52,540 bases of DNA from JABRWC01 sp039961675 (GTDB lineage Bacteria; Planctomycetota; Phycisphaerae; UBA1845; Fen-1342), in the NCBI GenBank assembly GCA_039961675.1, contig JABRWC010000098.1, positions 1 to 52,540 on the forward strand, in the 5' to 3' direction. The translations under genes and the position numbers were made by a program. Positions within the stretch are counted from its first letter, which is position 1, and each line of letters starts with the position of its first letter. Positions 39,806 to 48,205 of this stretch are shown here, in pieces. Below the pieces are notes generated by a model. It saw only the letters and a program-made list of their open reading frames with translations. It made no database searches and had not been told where the DNA came from.

Positions 39806-41434
39806 TCACCCGTCCGTCGGCTTGAACAGCTCCTTGTCGCGTTCGTCGAGCCACTCGCCGGAGGCGTGGCAATCGCGGCAACCCTTCAGCGGCCCGCCGG
39901 AGTGGCACTGAACGCACTGCAAGTTTTCGTGGTGCAGCGTCTTCATCGAGTGGTGGAATATGTCCTCGTGGTACGTGCTTTCCTGGCCCTCAACCGCGTT
40001 CAGAAACGTGTGGCACACATCGCAATTCGAGCTGATCGCCACGCCCTCGGCGTTGAGGTGCCGGCCGTCGTGGCAGCGCATGCAGCCGGGCGAGTTCAGG
40101 TGCCCGATGTTCTCCGGGTACGTCCGCCAATCGACCTTCATTTGCGGGAAGAAGTTGCGGCGATAGATGTCCTGGACCGCGGCGATCGCTTCCTCGACGG
40201 CCGCGCCGCGCTCGGTCAGCACCGCCGGGTAATGCTGCTCGTAGAACGTTCGCAGCGCGCGCTCGATGCCGGCTTCCGCCTGCGCCACGTCGGCGTAAGG
40301 CAACGCGAGCGCCTTGACGGCCTCATGCTTGATGTACGGCAGCGTGGCGTCGATGCGTCCGGCGTTCAGGTACAGGTCCATCGCCGCCTGCGGCGAGCGG
40401 AAATGGTGCGCGCCGCGATTGTGGCAGTCCATGCAGTCGATCGTACGCACCGCGCCGACGGGCGGCGGATCGTCGTGCCGCAGCCCGTCGGAGCGGAAAA
40501 TCTGCTCCTTCCCATCTTTGTCGATGTAGCGCACCCAGGGAATCTGCTGGAGACCCGGATCGGTCGCGACGTACTGAATCCGCCCTCCGAACACCATGTG
40601 CATGTGGATGCCTTCGACCCGGCCCATGGTCGGGTCCGCGCCGCCGGTCTTGAGCAGCATGCGCACGGAGCGGCGTGTGTTGGCCTCATCCTCGGAGTAG
40701 TGCACGACCTCCTTGAGTTGCGAGCCGAAGAACTTCGACGGCCAGTGGCATTCCTCGCAGGTGTCGCGCGCCGGACGCAATTCGTGGATCGCGGGCGGGA
40801 TCGGCCGCGAGTACGTGTCGCCCAGCACCGCGAACACCTGCCGCACACCCGAGAGCTTGGACTTGACGAACCAGCTCGCCCCCGAGCCGATGTGACAGTC
40901 GGCGCACGTCACGCGCGCGTGCGGCGACCCGGCGTGCGCCGTGGCCTCCGGCTCCATGACCGAGTGGCAGACCTTGCCGCAGAACTCGGTGGACTCGGTG
41001 TAGTGGTAGGCGTGGTAGCTGCTCACCGCCAGCACCGGCAACACCAGGAACACCGACGCGACCACGAACAGCAGCACCGAGTCGCGCGTGGCGCGGTCGT
41101 TCAGGTCGATCCGCGGCAGCGCCACCCAGCTATGGCCGCCGGCGCTGCGCCCACGCACCCGCAGATACTTGATCACGGCGCCCAAGGGCGTAATGAGCAG
41201 CCCCGTCAGGAGCACGCCGGGCAGCACCAGAAACGTCACGATGTCCACGTACGGGTTGGGCGACGGCGTGAAGACATAGAACAGCCCGGACGTGATCAGC
41301 AACGCGATCGACACGACGACAATCGCGAAGCCAATGGCGCTGATTGCGTTCTGGAGCAGTCGCACACGCGGCCTGGGCGCTTGAGTTGCGCCCGGGGGAT
41401 TCGCCTCCGGAAGCGGCACGTCTTGGTCGGTCAT
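39806..41434 (-). CDS. NapC/NirT-type multihaem cytochrome c
   Basis: This is a 542-aa protein. Two or three N-terminal membrane helices (AISAIGFAIVVVSIALLITSGLF, VLPGVLLTGLLITPLG, VLLFVVASVFLVLPVLAV) precede a periplasmic haem domain. It has seven CXXCH motifs (CADCH, CEECH, CMDCH, CMRCH, CDVCH, CVQCH, CRDCH) plus an initial CGKVCH with three residues between the cysteines. It should pass electrons from membrane quinol to a periplasmic partner. Eight haems and the atypical first site set it apart from tetrahaem NapC. It stands alone on the minus strand. The 197 bp between it and purB hold no recognised element. Confidence 0.88.
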   Translation of the reverse strand: MTDQDVPLPEANPPGATQAPRPRVRLLQNAISAIGFAIVVVSIALLITSGLFYVFTPSPNPYVDIVTFLVLPGVLLTGLLITPLGAVIKYLRVRGRSAGGHSWVALPRIDLNDRATRDSVLLFVVASVFLVLPVLAVSSYHAYHYTESTEFCGKVCHSVMEPEATAHAGSPHARVTCADCHIGSGASWFVKSKLSGVRQVFAVLGDTYSRPIPPAIHELRPARDTCEECHWPSKFFGSQLKEVVHYSEDEANTRRSVRMLLKTGGADPTMGRVEGIHMHMVFGGRIQYVATDPGLQQIPWVRYIDKDGKEQIFRSDGLRHDDPPPVGAVRTIDCMDCHNRGAHHFRSPQAAMDLYLNAGRIDATLPYIKHEAVKALALPYADVAQAEAGIERALRTFYEQHYPAVLTERGAAVEEAIAAVQDIYRRNFFPQMKVDWRTYPENIGHLNSPGCMRCHDGRHLNAEGVAISSNCDVCHTFLNAVEGQESTYHEDIFHHSMKTLHHENLQCVQCHSGGPLKGCRDCHASGEWLDERDKELFKPTDG

Positions 41435-41811
41435 TCAGTACCCCCTTCGCATCGCTGCGACACCGGCCCGCAGCAGTACCCAGCCTTGGGGCACCGGTCC
41501 CCGGATCGGTCCCTTTCGTCGGCGATGCAGGCCGGGCGCTCGTGCGCCTCAGAGTGTACCGGATCAGAGCCGTACGAGTCCTGCTCAGGCAGACGTTCGC
41601 CGGGCTGTAACGGAAGGTAAGCGCGTGGACGCGACGCGGCGAACCACCGATTCGAGAGCCGCATTCGGGAAATCCGCTCGTACGGTCCGGCGGGAGGGGA
41701 GAGCGAACTCCATCGCGCTTCCCGCGCCCCATCCGGGCTCTGGGCGACCGACCTGTCCCGCGAACGGTCGAGGTCCGCATGGTCGGCACGCTTCGCCGCT
41801 ACTATTGCGCT
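41435..41811. other. 377-bp divergent intergenic region
   Basis: The region separates the leftward cytochrome gene from rightward purN. I see no gene, RNA or clear repeat. Promoters for both neighbours should be here, but no convincing box pair stands out. Confidence 0.4.
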
Positions 41812-42504
41812 ATGAGCACCCTGGGAATCGCGCGCTCGCCGCTGCGCATCGCCGTATTGATCTCTGGCGGCGGCAGCACGCTTGCGAACCTCATCGAGCG
41901 CATCGCCGACGGCCGGCTGCGGAACGTCGCAGTCGTCCAGGTGGTGAGCTCGCGCGCGGAGGCGCGCGGCTGCGAGATCGCGCGCGCCGCCGGCGTGCCG
42001 CTGGCAGTCGTTTCGCCTCGGAATCACCGGGACGTCGAGGACTTTTCCGCCGCGCTGGCGCGCGTGCTCGACGAAGCGCGGCCGGACCTGGTCGTGATGG
42101 GGGGGTTCCTGTGCCTGTGGCGCATTCCGCCGCGCTACCAGGGCCGAGTGCTGAATATCCACCCGGCGCTGCTGCCGCGCTTCGGCGGGGTCGGCATGTA
42201 CGGCCGGCGCGTGCATGAAGCGGTGCTCGCGGGCGGCGAGCGCGAATCGGGCTGCACGGTTCACGTCGCCGACGACGAGTACGACCACGGGCCGATCGTC
42301 GCCCAGTGCCGGGTGCCCGTCCTGCCGGGCGATACGCCGGATTCGCTGGCCGCGCGGGTGCAGGCCGCGGAGCGCGAGCTGTATCCGCAGGTGATCCAGC
42401 GCGTGGCGGACGAGGGAGCGAGCTGGCTCCACAATGCGACCGGTGAACCGCTGGAGGAGCGCTTCGTCCCAGCGAAGTCGCGCATGGGCGAATCCGGCCG
42501 GTAG
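41812..42504 (+). CDS. purN: Phosphoribosylglycinamide formyltransferase
   Basis: This is a 230-aa protein with the GAR-formyltransferase features IAVLISGGGSTLANLIE (phosphate loop), VVMGGFLCLWRIP, the catalytic NIHPALLPRFGG block and ESGCTVHVADDEYDHGPIVAQ with the catalytic Asp. It transfers formyl from 10-formyl-THF to GAR in purine synthesis. The ATG giving MSTLGIARSP is chosen because it yields the usual N-terminus; an upstream start adds 11 unlikely residues. No clear ribosome site is present. Confidence 0.93.
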   Translation: MSTLGIARSPLRIAVLISGGGSTLANLIERIADGRLRNVAVVQVVSSRAEARGCEIARAAGVPLAVVSPRNHRDVEDFSAALARVLDEARPDLVVMGGFLCLWRIPPRYQGRVLNIHPALLPRFGGVGMYGRRVHEAVLAGGERESGCTVHVADDEYDHGPIVAQCRVPVLPGDTPDSLAARVQAAERELYPQVIQRVADEGASWLHNATGEPLEERFVPAKSRMGESGR

Positions 42505-42545
42505 GCGCATTCCTGTGCGATCTTGCGCCGACTTGCCTCTCGTGT

Positions 42546-45017
42546 TCACTCGACCTGCCACTGAAGGATTCCCGCTGAGTACCCCGGCTGAAGTTCAACT
42601 TCGATACGCAGCTTTGCCGTCTCCACCGGGTCGAACGAAACGCGGTTGAACTGATCGAGGTTCACGCCGTACGCGTCGCGCGCCGCCACGTCGCACCATT
42701 CGCCGCCGGCGGCGTACCGCAGCCGCCAGCGCGCCGGCGGGCGGCACTTGCCCTCGTCGCGGTCGTCGTACCAGTAAACCTGCACCGCCGACACGCGCCG
42801 CGGCGTCGGAAAGTCGTACTGCACCCATTCCGCGGTGCCGCGGTGATCCCACCACGTGAAGCGCGGAACGCTCGTGTCATCCGAGCGAGACGGAACCAGG
42901 CCGTCGCTGAGCGCGTCGGTCGTGTCCCCCAGCCAGCAGTGCGACGCGCTGGCGGGAATCGGCTCGGGCGGCTCGGGCAGCAGCGCCCATTCGTGGGCTG
43001 TCGGGCCGTCGCTTATTGTGGGAAACGCCGCAATGCGCAGCCGCGCCGCGCCCATCGGGATCAGCGACACGGTCTCGGTCGGCTCGACGGAACGGGCCGG
43101 GCTGGGCTGCAACAGACCGACCAGGCCCAGGCGATCCTCGCGCCAGTTCGCGATGCGCCGCGCGCGGGCGTGCAGCTCGATCGGCGAAGCGTCCGAAGCA
43201 AAGGGCTGATCGTCCGCCGGCCAGTCGCGCATGACCGTCTCGAATGACGCCGCCGGATCGCGTTCGTCGAGCAGCAGGCCGTAGTTCCACGGCGTCGTCG
43301 GGTGCAGCTCGAATGCGGGCCACGCGTCCGTGCCGCCGACGCGGCGTGTTTCCTCACCGATTTTCAGCGAGTACGTCAGTGGGCCGCGGTCGATCGATAC
43401 GCTGTCGTGGTTCGTCTCCCAGCGGCGGACGGCGACCTTCATCGGCAGCGTCATCTTGACGCGGTCGCCCGGGCGCCACTCGCGCTCGATGCGGACGAAC
43501 TTGCCGGCGACCGCTCCGCCGCCGAGTTCGCAGGGCTGCCCGTTGATCGACACGCGTGGCGCAACGCACCAGCCGGGAACGCGCAGATACAGTGGAAACG
43601 ACGCCGGGCGTGCCGGCTCGACGGAGAGCGAGACCGTTTCCTCAAATGGATAGCGCGTCTCCACGCCAATCGTCGCTTCGTCGCCGTTGCCGGCCTTGGC
43701 CCGAACGCGGGACGGCGCGATGAGCACCAGCGCCAGTCCGCAGTCCGGAGTGGCCATCCAGAGATGCTCGGCGAAGTACGGCCAGCCGTGGCCGGCGTTG
43801 TGCTGGCAGCAACGGTGGCCGTATGGGTCGAACAGGAACATCGGCCCGCTGTTCTGCACGCCGGGCGCCTTGCTGCGCGAGTCGGAGCGTACGAGGTTCG
43901 GCGACGTCAGATAACGCAGCGCTTTGAGGTCGGCGGTCATCGACGCGGGCAGCGAGTTGAACGCGACGTCTTCGCAGCGGTCGGCCCAGCGCAGGTCGCC
44001 GGTGATCTTCAGCAGCATCTCGAAGCTCAGCATGTACTCGACCATCGTGCAGGTTTCCGCACCTTGCCGCGGCCCCGTGTACGCCCGCCGGCAGTTCTCG
44101 TCCGCGCCGAACATGCCGCCGGGAACCTGGCCGTACTGTGCCATTACCTCGTCGTAGCGCTGCTCGGCGGCGCGCCGGTGTGCGGCGTCCAGCGATTGCT
44201 GGTAGAAAACGGCCGGGCCGCGGAACGCCTGGGCGATGTTCACGCCGTGCCAGTTCGCGACGCGTTCGGTCCAGGGCGCGCTGCGGCGATGGATCTTCGC
44301 CGCCAGCTCGAGCAGCCACGGCTCGCCGGTGCGGTTGTAGAGCCAGTAGACGCTGGCGAGGTTGTCTGAGGCGCGCTGCTGCTGCCAGTAAGGGACCAGG
44401 AAGTCGGCCTCGGGGACGCTCAGCTCCCAGCGGAAGTAGCGCGTCATCAGGTCGAGGACGCGCGCGTCGCCGCAGAATTCGTGGTAGGACTGGAGCACGT
44501 TGAGCATGACCATGTGCGGCCACAGGTCGGGCTTGCCGTCGAGGCTGGTGAGGTTTGATCGCGGACCGAAGTAGCCGTCGGCGCGCTGGCCGGCCAGGAC
44601 CGCGTCGATCCAGAAGCGCGCCTCGGCGATGATGCGCTCGTCCCCCAGCACGTAGCCCAGGTCGCCGAAGCCCTTCAGCCAGTACGGGACCTCCTCCCAG
44701 CCGTGCCGCCCCTCTCCGGTCGGGCTGAGCCAGGCGTTCCCATCGCGGTGGAGGAAGCGGCTGACGTCGGGCAGCCGGCCCGTGAACCCCTCGGCGCTGC
44801 GCGCGAGCTGCGAGCGGAGCCAGCCGCGCGGTTCGATCGAACCGATTGGCAGCTTGACCAGTGGGCTTGGCGCCAGCGGCCGACGGTTGGAAACGTAGAA
44901 TGGGTTGGAGCGCGAGGTCTCGGGCGCGGCGACGATCTGCACGGAAGTCGCTCCTGGGATGGCGGGCTGCGTCGCGGTCGGCAGGGAGACGATCAGGATC
45001 CAAAGGACCGGCGGCAC
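42546..45017 (-). CDS. Secreted GH127-like (DUF1680) glycoside hydrolase
   Basis: This is an 823-aa protein. A signal peptide (PPVLWILIVSLPTATQPAIPG) precedes the alpha/alpha barrel of the beta-L-arabinofuranosidase group: EEVPYWLKGFGDLGYVLGD, GYFGPRSNLTS and the metal-thiolate site made by GAETCTMVEYM and HRCCQHN. A beta-sandwich follows, then a C-terminal carbohydrate-binding-like domain (TTWWDHRGTAEWVQYDFPTPRRVSAVQVYWYDD region). It would release arabinose or related sugars from plant or algal glycans in the periplasm or outside. The GTG start has GAGG seven bases upstream. The TonB receptor gene lies directly upstream in the same direction. Confidence 0.88.
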   Translation of the reverse strand: MPPVLWILIVSLPTATQPAIPGATSVQIVAAPETSRSNPFYVSNRRPLAPSPLVKLPIGSIEPRGWLRSQLARSAEGFTGRLPDVSRFLHRDGNAWLSPTGEGRHGWEEVPYWLKGFGDLGYVLGDERIIAEARFWIDAVLAGQRADGYFGPRSNLTSLDGKPDLWPHMVMLNVLQSYHEFCGDARVLDLMTRYFRWELSVPEADFLVPYWQQQRASDNLASVYWLYNRTGEPWLLELAAKIHRRSAPWTERVANWHGVNIAQAFRGPAVFYQQSLDAAHRRAAEQRYDEVMAQYGQVPGGMFGADENCRRAYTGPRQGAETCTMVEYMLSFEMLLKITGDLRWADRCEDVAFNSLPASMTADLKALRYLTSPNLVRSDSRSKAPGVQNSGPMFLFDPYGHRCCQHNAGHGWPYFAEHLWMATPDCGLALVLIAPSRVRAKAGNGDEATIGVETRYPFEETVSLSVEPARPASFPLYLRVPGWCVAPRVSINGQPCELGGGAVAGKFVRIEREWRPGDRVKMTLPMKVAVRRWETNHDSVSIDRGPLTYSLKIGEETRRVGGTDAWPAFELHPTTPWNYGLLLDERDPAASFETVMRDWPADDQPFASDASPIELHARARRIANWREDRLGLVGLLQPSPARSVEPTETVSLIPMGAARLRIAAFPTISDGPTAHEWALLPEPPEPIPASASHCWLGDTTDALSDGLVPSRSDDTSVPRFTWWDHRGTAEWVQYDFPTPRRVSAVQVYWYDDRDEGKCRPPARWRLRYAAGGEWCDVAARDAYGVNLDQFNRVSFDPVETAKLRIEVELQPGYSAGILQWQVE

Positions 45018-45068
45018 GCATGCACCTCGCCGGCGATGATAGGAAGCGGCGGCGCGACCGTCGACCGC

Positions 45069-47078
45069 TTACTTGAAGCGAATCCGCAGCTCGGCGTAAA
45101 CCATCCGCGGCACTTCGGCATTGTTGAGAAACAGCGTGCTGCCTTCGGGATGGTAGTCGTCGAGCAGGTTGCGCACGCCGACGGCGATCGACGCGCGGTC
45201 CTCCCAGAACTCGTACTCGCCGCGCAGGTCGAGCCGGAAGTAGTGCGGCACGTGGCGCGCTCGAAAGGGGTTGGCGGGATTGGGCGACTCGACGTCGTCC
45301 ACGAAATAAAGGAACGCGGAGAGGTGCAGGTCGTCGGTCGCGTCGAACGTCGTCCCCGACATGAATTTGTGCCGCGGCGGCGAGATCAGGTCCTTGTCGT
45401 GATACGGCGCGATCGACTCCCAGTCGAGCTGCTGGTAGGTGTAGTTGCCCAGCACGGACCAGCGCGGCGTGAGCGAGTAGCGGCCCTCCAGCTCGGCGCC
45501 GTACAGGCCGGCCGTGGCGCGATTGTCGATCTCCATGCGGACCAGGCTGGGCGGACCGGGGCGCGGGCTGAGCGTGGTGAGGTCCCAGTACTCGTGCCAG
45601 AAGGCGTTCGCGGCGAGGTCGAGTTTGCCCGCGAGAAATCGGCCGCGCCAGCCCGCCTCGTACGCGATGAGCGTTTGGGCGCTGAGCTCCTGGTCGGCCC
45701 GGACGCGCGCCAGCCCGCCGAGCATCGGCATATCGACCAGCCGTAACGCCCCCGGCGCCATCTGAAACGCGCGCGACACCGCCCCATAGACCGAGGTGTT
45801 CTTGGTGAGTTGATACGAAAGCGCCGCCCGCCCGCTGGGCTGGAAGCCGCCGTAAGAGTCGTAGTCCACGCGTCCGCCCAGATCCAAGCGCCAGCGCGGC
45901 GCGAATTGCCACTGGTCCTGGGCATAGACGCCGACCGTTCCGCTCCGCACGTAGTCCGAGCTCGTCATCATCGGGTCGGCGTTCGAGCTGTCGAATACGT
46001 CGAGCCGCGTGTCGATTCCCCAGCTCACCGTGTGCTCGGGCGCCGGCTTGAACTGGTGGCCGAGTTGGAGGGCGTACTGTTGGTAGCGATAGTCGGCCGC
46101 GCGCATGCTGGGTGTGACCTGAAAGTCGTTCACAAAGCCGGTCAATTCCAGCGAATTGTCCGCCTCGAATTCATGCGACCAGCGGCCGAGCACGAAGTTC
46201 GATTGGGAACCTCCGCCGGTCGTGGCGCCGAGGGTCAGCGGCGTGGGCGGGAAGCCGGCGTCCTGGACGCTGTTGCCGACTGAGAACGTCAACCGGTCCT
46301 TCGGGCTGAAGTCGTAGACGCCGTGCACGCCGGCGCGCCCGTTCTGGTACTGGTCGTCCAGGCCGCGCAGCACGTTGCCGCCGTGCTTGAACCCGTCGCT
46401 GCCCTCATACTCGCCCGAGATGCGCAAGCGGAACTTGTCGTCGCCGAACGCGTATCCGAGGTGCTCCTTGTTCGCGCCGCGCGACCCGCCGCCGCCCGTG
46501 GCCGTGAGTCCGGCCTGGTCCTTAGGGTCCTTGGTGATGATGTTGATCACGCCGTTCATCGCGTTCGCGCCCCACGTGACGCCGCCGGGACCGCGAATGA
46601 CCTCGATTCGCTCGATGTCCTCGAGTTGGAACGGCCAGCTTCCCCATACCGTTCCGCCGAAGAACGGATCGAAGATCTGCCGCCCATCCACCAGCACGAG
46701 CGTCGCGTGCGCGAGAAAACCGTGCATTCCGCGCGGCGACACGGCCGCGTTGCCGTAGCTGAGCTCCGCAACGTCTACGCCGGCGGCCAGCCGCAACGCG
46801 TCCGGGACGCTGCGCACGCCGGACCGCCGAATGTCCTCCGCCGTAATCACCGTGACGGCGTACGGAACTGTGTCGATCGGCTGCTCGTGCCGCGCGGCGG
46901 TGACGACCGTCGCCACCTCCAGGTCGAGCAACTCCACGTCGGCCACCTCGGTCGCCGCTTGCGGCGGGGGCTTCAGTGACGCCGGCTGCGAATCCGCGCC
47001 GCCCTCGACCTGCGCGCGAAGCGGCGCCGCGCTCCACATCCCCGCCCCGACGATCGCCGCGATCTTCCAATGACGCAT
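45069..47078 (-). CDS. TonB-dependent outer-membrane receptor
   Basis: This is a 669-aa protein. A signal peptide (MRHWKIAAIVGAGMWSAAPLRAQ) is followed by a plug domain (VVTAARHEQPIDTVPYAVTVITAEDIRRSG, GVDVAELSYGNAAVSPRGM, IERIEVIRGPGGVTWGANAMNGVINIITK) and a long beta-barrel ending in RMVYAELRIRFK. It imports a ligand with energy from TonB. The ligand is unknown; neighbours are a periplasmic binding protein and a hybrid kinase rather than iron or B12 genes. The binding-protein gene ends 29 bases upstream, so the two form one operon. Confidence 0.92.
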   Translation of the reverse strand: MRHWKIAAIVGAGMWSAAPLRAQVEGGADSQPASLKPPPQAATEVADVELLDLEVATVVTAARHEQPIDTVPYAVTVITAEDIRRSGVRSVPDALRLAAGVDVAELSYGNAAVSPRGMHGFLAHATLVLVDGRQIFDPFFGGTVWGSWPFQLEDIERIEVIRGPGGVTWGANAMNGVINIITKDPKDQAGLTATGGGGSRGANKEHLGYAFGDDKFRLRISGEYEGSDGFKHGGNVLRGLDDQYQNGRAGVHGVYDFSPKDRLTFSVGNSVQDAGFPPTPLTLGATTGGGSQSNFVLGRWSHEFEADNSLELTGFVNDFQVTPSMRAADYRYQQYALQLGHQFKPAPEHTVSWGIDTRLDVFDSSNADPMMTSSDYVRSGTVGVYAQDQWQFAPRWRLDLGGRVDYDSYGGFQPSGRAALSYQLTKNTSVYGAVSRAFQMAPGALRLVDMPMLGGLARVRADQELSAQTLIAYEAGWRGRFLAGKLDLAANAFWHEYWDLTTLSPRPGPPSLVRMEIDNRATAGLYGAELEGRYSLTPRWSVLGNYTYQQLDWESIAPYHDKDLISPPRHKFMSGTTFDATDDLHLSAFLYFVDDVESPNPANPFRARHVPHYFRLDLRGEYEFWEDRASIAVGVRNLLDDYHPEGSTLFLNNAEVPRMVYAELRIRFK

Positions 47079-47107
47079 GAGCCGCGCTCCATGCCTGCCC
47101 GAAGGCC

Positions 47108-48040
47108 CTACTCTCCGACGCGAACGATGTCGCCTCCGAGCTTCGCCGCGTCCAGGGGAATCCCGATCAGTTCGGCGGTACGGGTGTTGACGGCGCGTCC
47201 GTAATGCGCGGGATACGCGAGTACCTCGCGCGCGGCGTTCGCGTCTGCGAGGATCGCCCGCACGAGTTCGGCCGTCTCGCGACCGATTTCATCCGGCTCG
47301 ACGTGGACGCTGGCGAACGCCCCGGCCCGCACGATCTTGCCGGAGAATCCCCAGACGGGCTTTTTCCGCCGAACGCCCCACAGCAGCAGGTGCTCGACGT
47401 TCTGCGAGTTGTAGACGCTCGAGTCGGGGATCATCAGCGCGCCGTCGAATCGCGCCTCGTCCAGCTTCGCGGTCGCTTCGGCGAACCGGTCGCGATCAAC
47501 GTCGAGCCCGACGATCTCCAGTCCCTGCTTTCGTCCCTCCGCCACCAGCGCCTCGACCGTGCGCGCGGTCGCGTCGCCACGCAGGACCGCGATACGCCGC
47601 GCTTCCGGCGCCGTTCGGCGGACCCATTCGACGAGTACGGACGGCGCTACGTCGCACGCGATGCCGCATACGCGTTCCGAACGACCGGCGGCGAAAGAAG
47701 CGTCCGCCGCGTTGGGCACCATGAGATGGACGATCGTCGCGCCGCTCTTGGCCGCGAGCGCCGCCTCGACCAGCGGCGCGCCCGTCACCACCGCGACCGC
47801 CGGCTTCGATTCGGCAAGGCGTTGCTGCACGTCTGCGCGGGCGCGCGGTTCGTCCGCGGCGACGACGACGACCTGGTGCGAAACGCGCTGCGCGTTCAAC
47901 GCTGCGCACAGCGCCTGCACCGCCTGTTCGTAGATCGGGCGCGGCTCGCGCAGGACCAGCACTTTCGCGGACTGCGCGTGCGCGGCGAACACGCTCTGCA
48001 CGGCCAGCGGGAAAACGGCCAGGAGCATCCTCACGAGCAT
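47108..48040 (-). CDS. Periplasmic ABC-type substrate-binding protein
   Basis: This is a 310-aa protein. A signal peptide (MLVRMLLAVFPLAVQSVFAAHAQ) precedes a two-lobe fold typical of the COG2984-like binding proteins: SGATIVHLMVPNAADASFA, RRIAVLRGDATARTVEAL, GALMIPDSSVYNSQNVEHLLLWGVRRKKPVWGFS. No permease or ATPase gene is adjacent. Next to a TonB receptor and a divergent hybrid kinase, it more likely senses or presents a ligand than feeds a transporter (inference). The start has no strong ribosome site. Longer in-frame readings enter the divergent promoter region. Confidence 0.82.
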   Translation of the reverse strand: MLVRMLLAVFPLAVQSVFAAHAQSAKVLVLREPRPIYEQAVQALCAALNAQRVSHQVVVVAADEPRARADVQQRLAESKPAVAVVTGAPLVEAALAAKSGATIVHLMVPNAADASFAAGRSERVCGIACDVAPSVLVEWVRRTAPEARRIAVLRGDATARTVEALVAEGRKQGLEIVGLDVDRDRFAEATAKLDEARFDGALMIPDSSVYNSQNVEHLLLWGVRRKKPVWGFSGKIVRAGAFASVHVEPDEIGRETAELVRAILADANAAREVLAYPAHYGRAVNTRTAELIGIPLDAAKLGGDIVRVGE

Positions 48041-48205
48041 GCGCGCACCGTGTACCAACAGCAGCCGGCCGCGGCGGGCGTCGCTCGCCCCCGGGACTTC
48101 TGTCCTATTTATCGGCCCGACCGGTGTAGCGCATTGATGCTCGCAAAACGCTGATCCCGCGGAGCGGGGTGCAGCGTTGACCGGGTTGGTTCCGATTGAT
48201 ATCCA

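Noticed and set aside
39695..41620. A 641-codon open frame on the plus strand
   Set aside because: It is antisense to the multihaem cytochrome, where eight haem sites prove the minus strand codes.
43642..45912. A 756-codon open frame on the minus strand
   Set aside because: It is out of frame with both the GH127 and TonB receptor genes and crosses their boundary. Its Arg-rich translation has no motifs.
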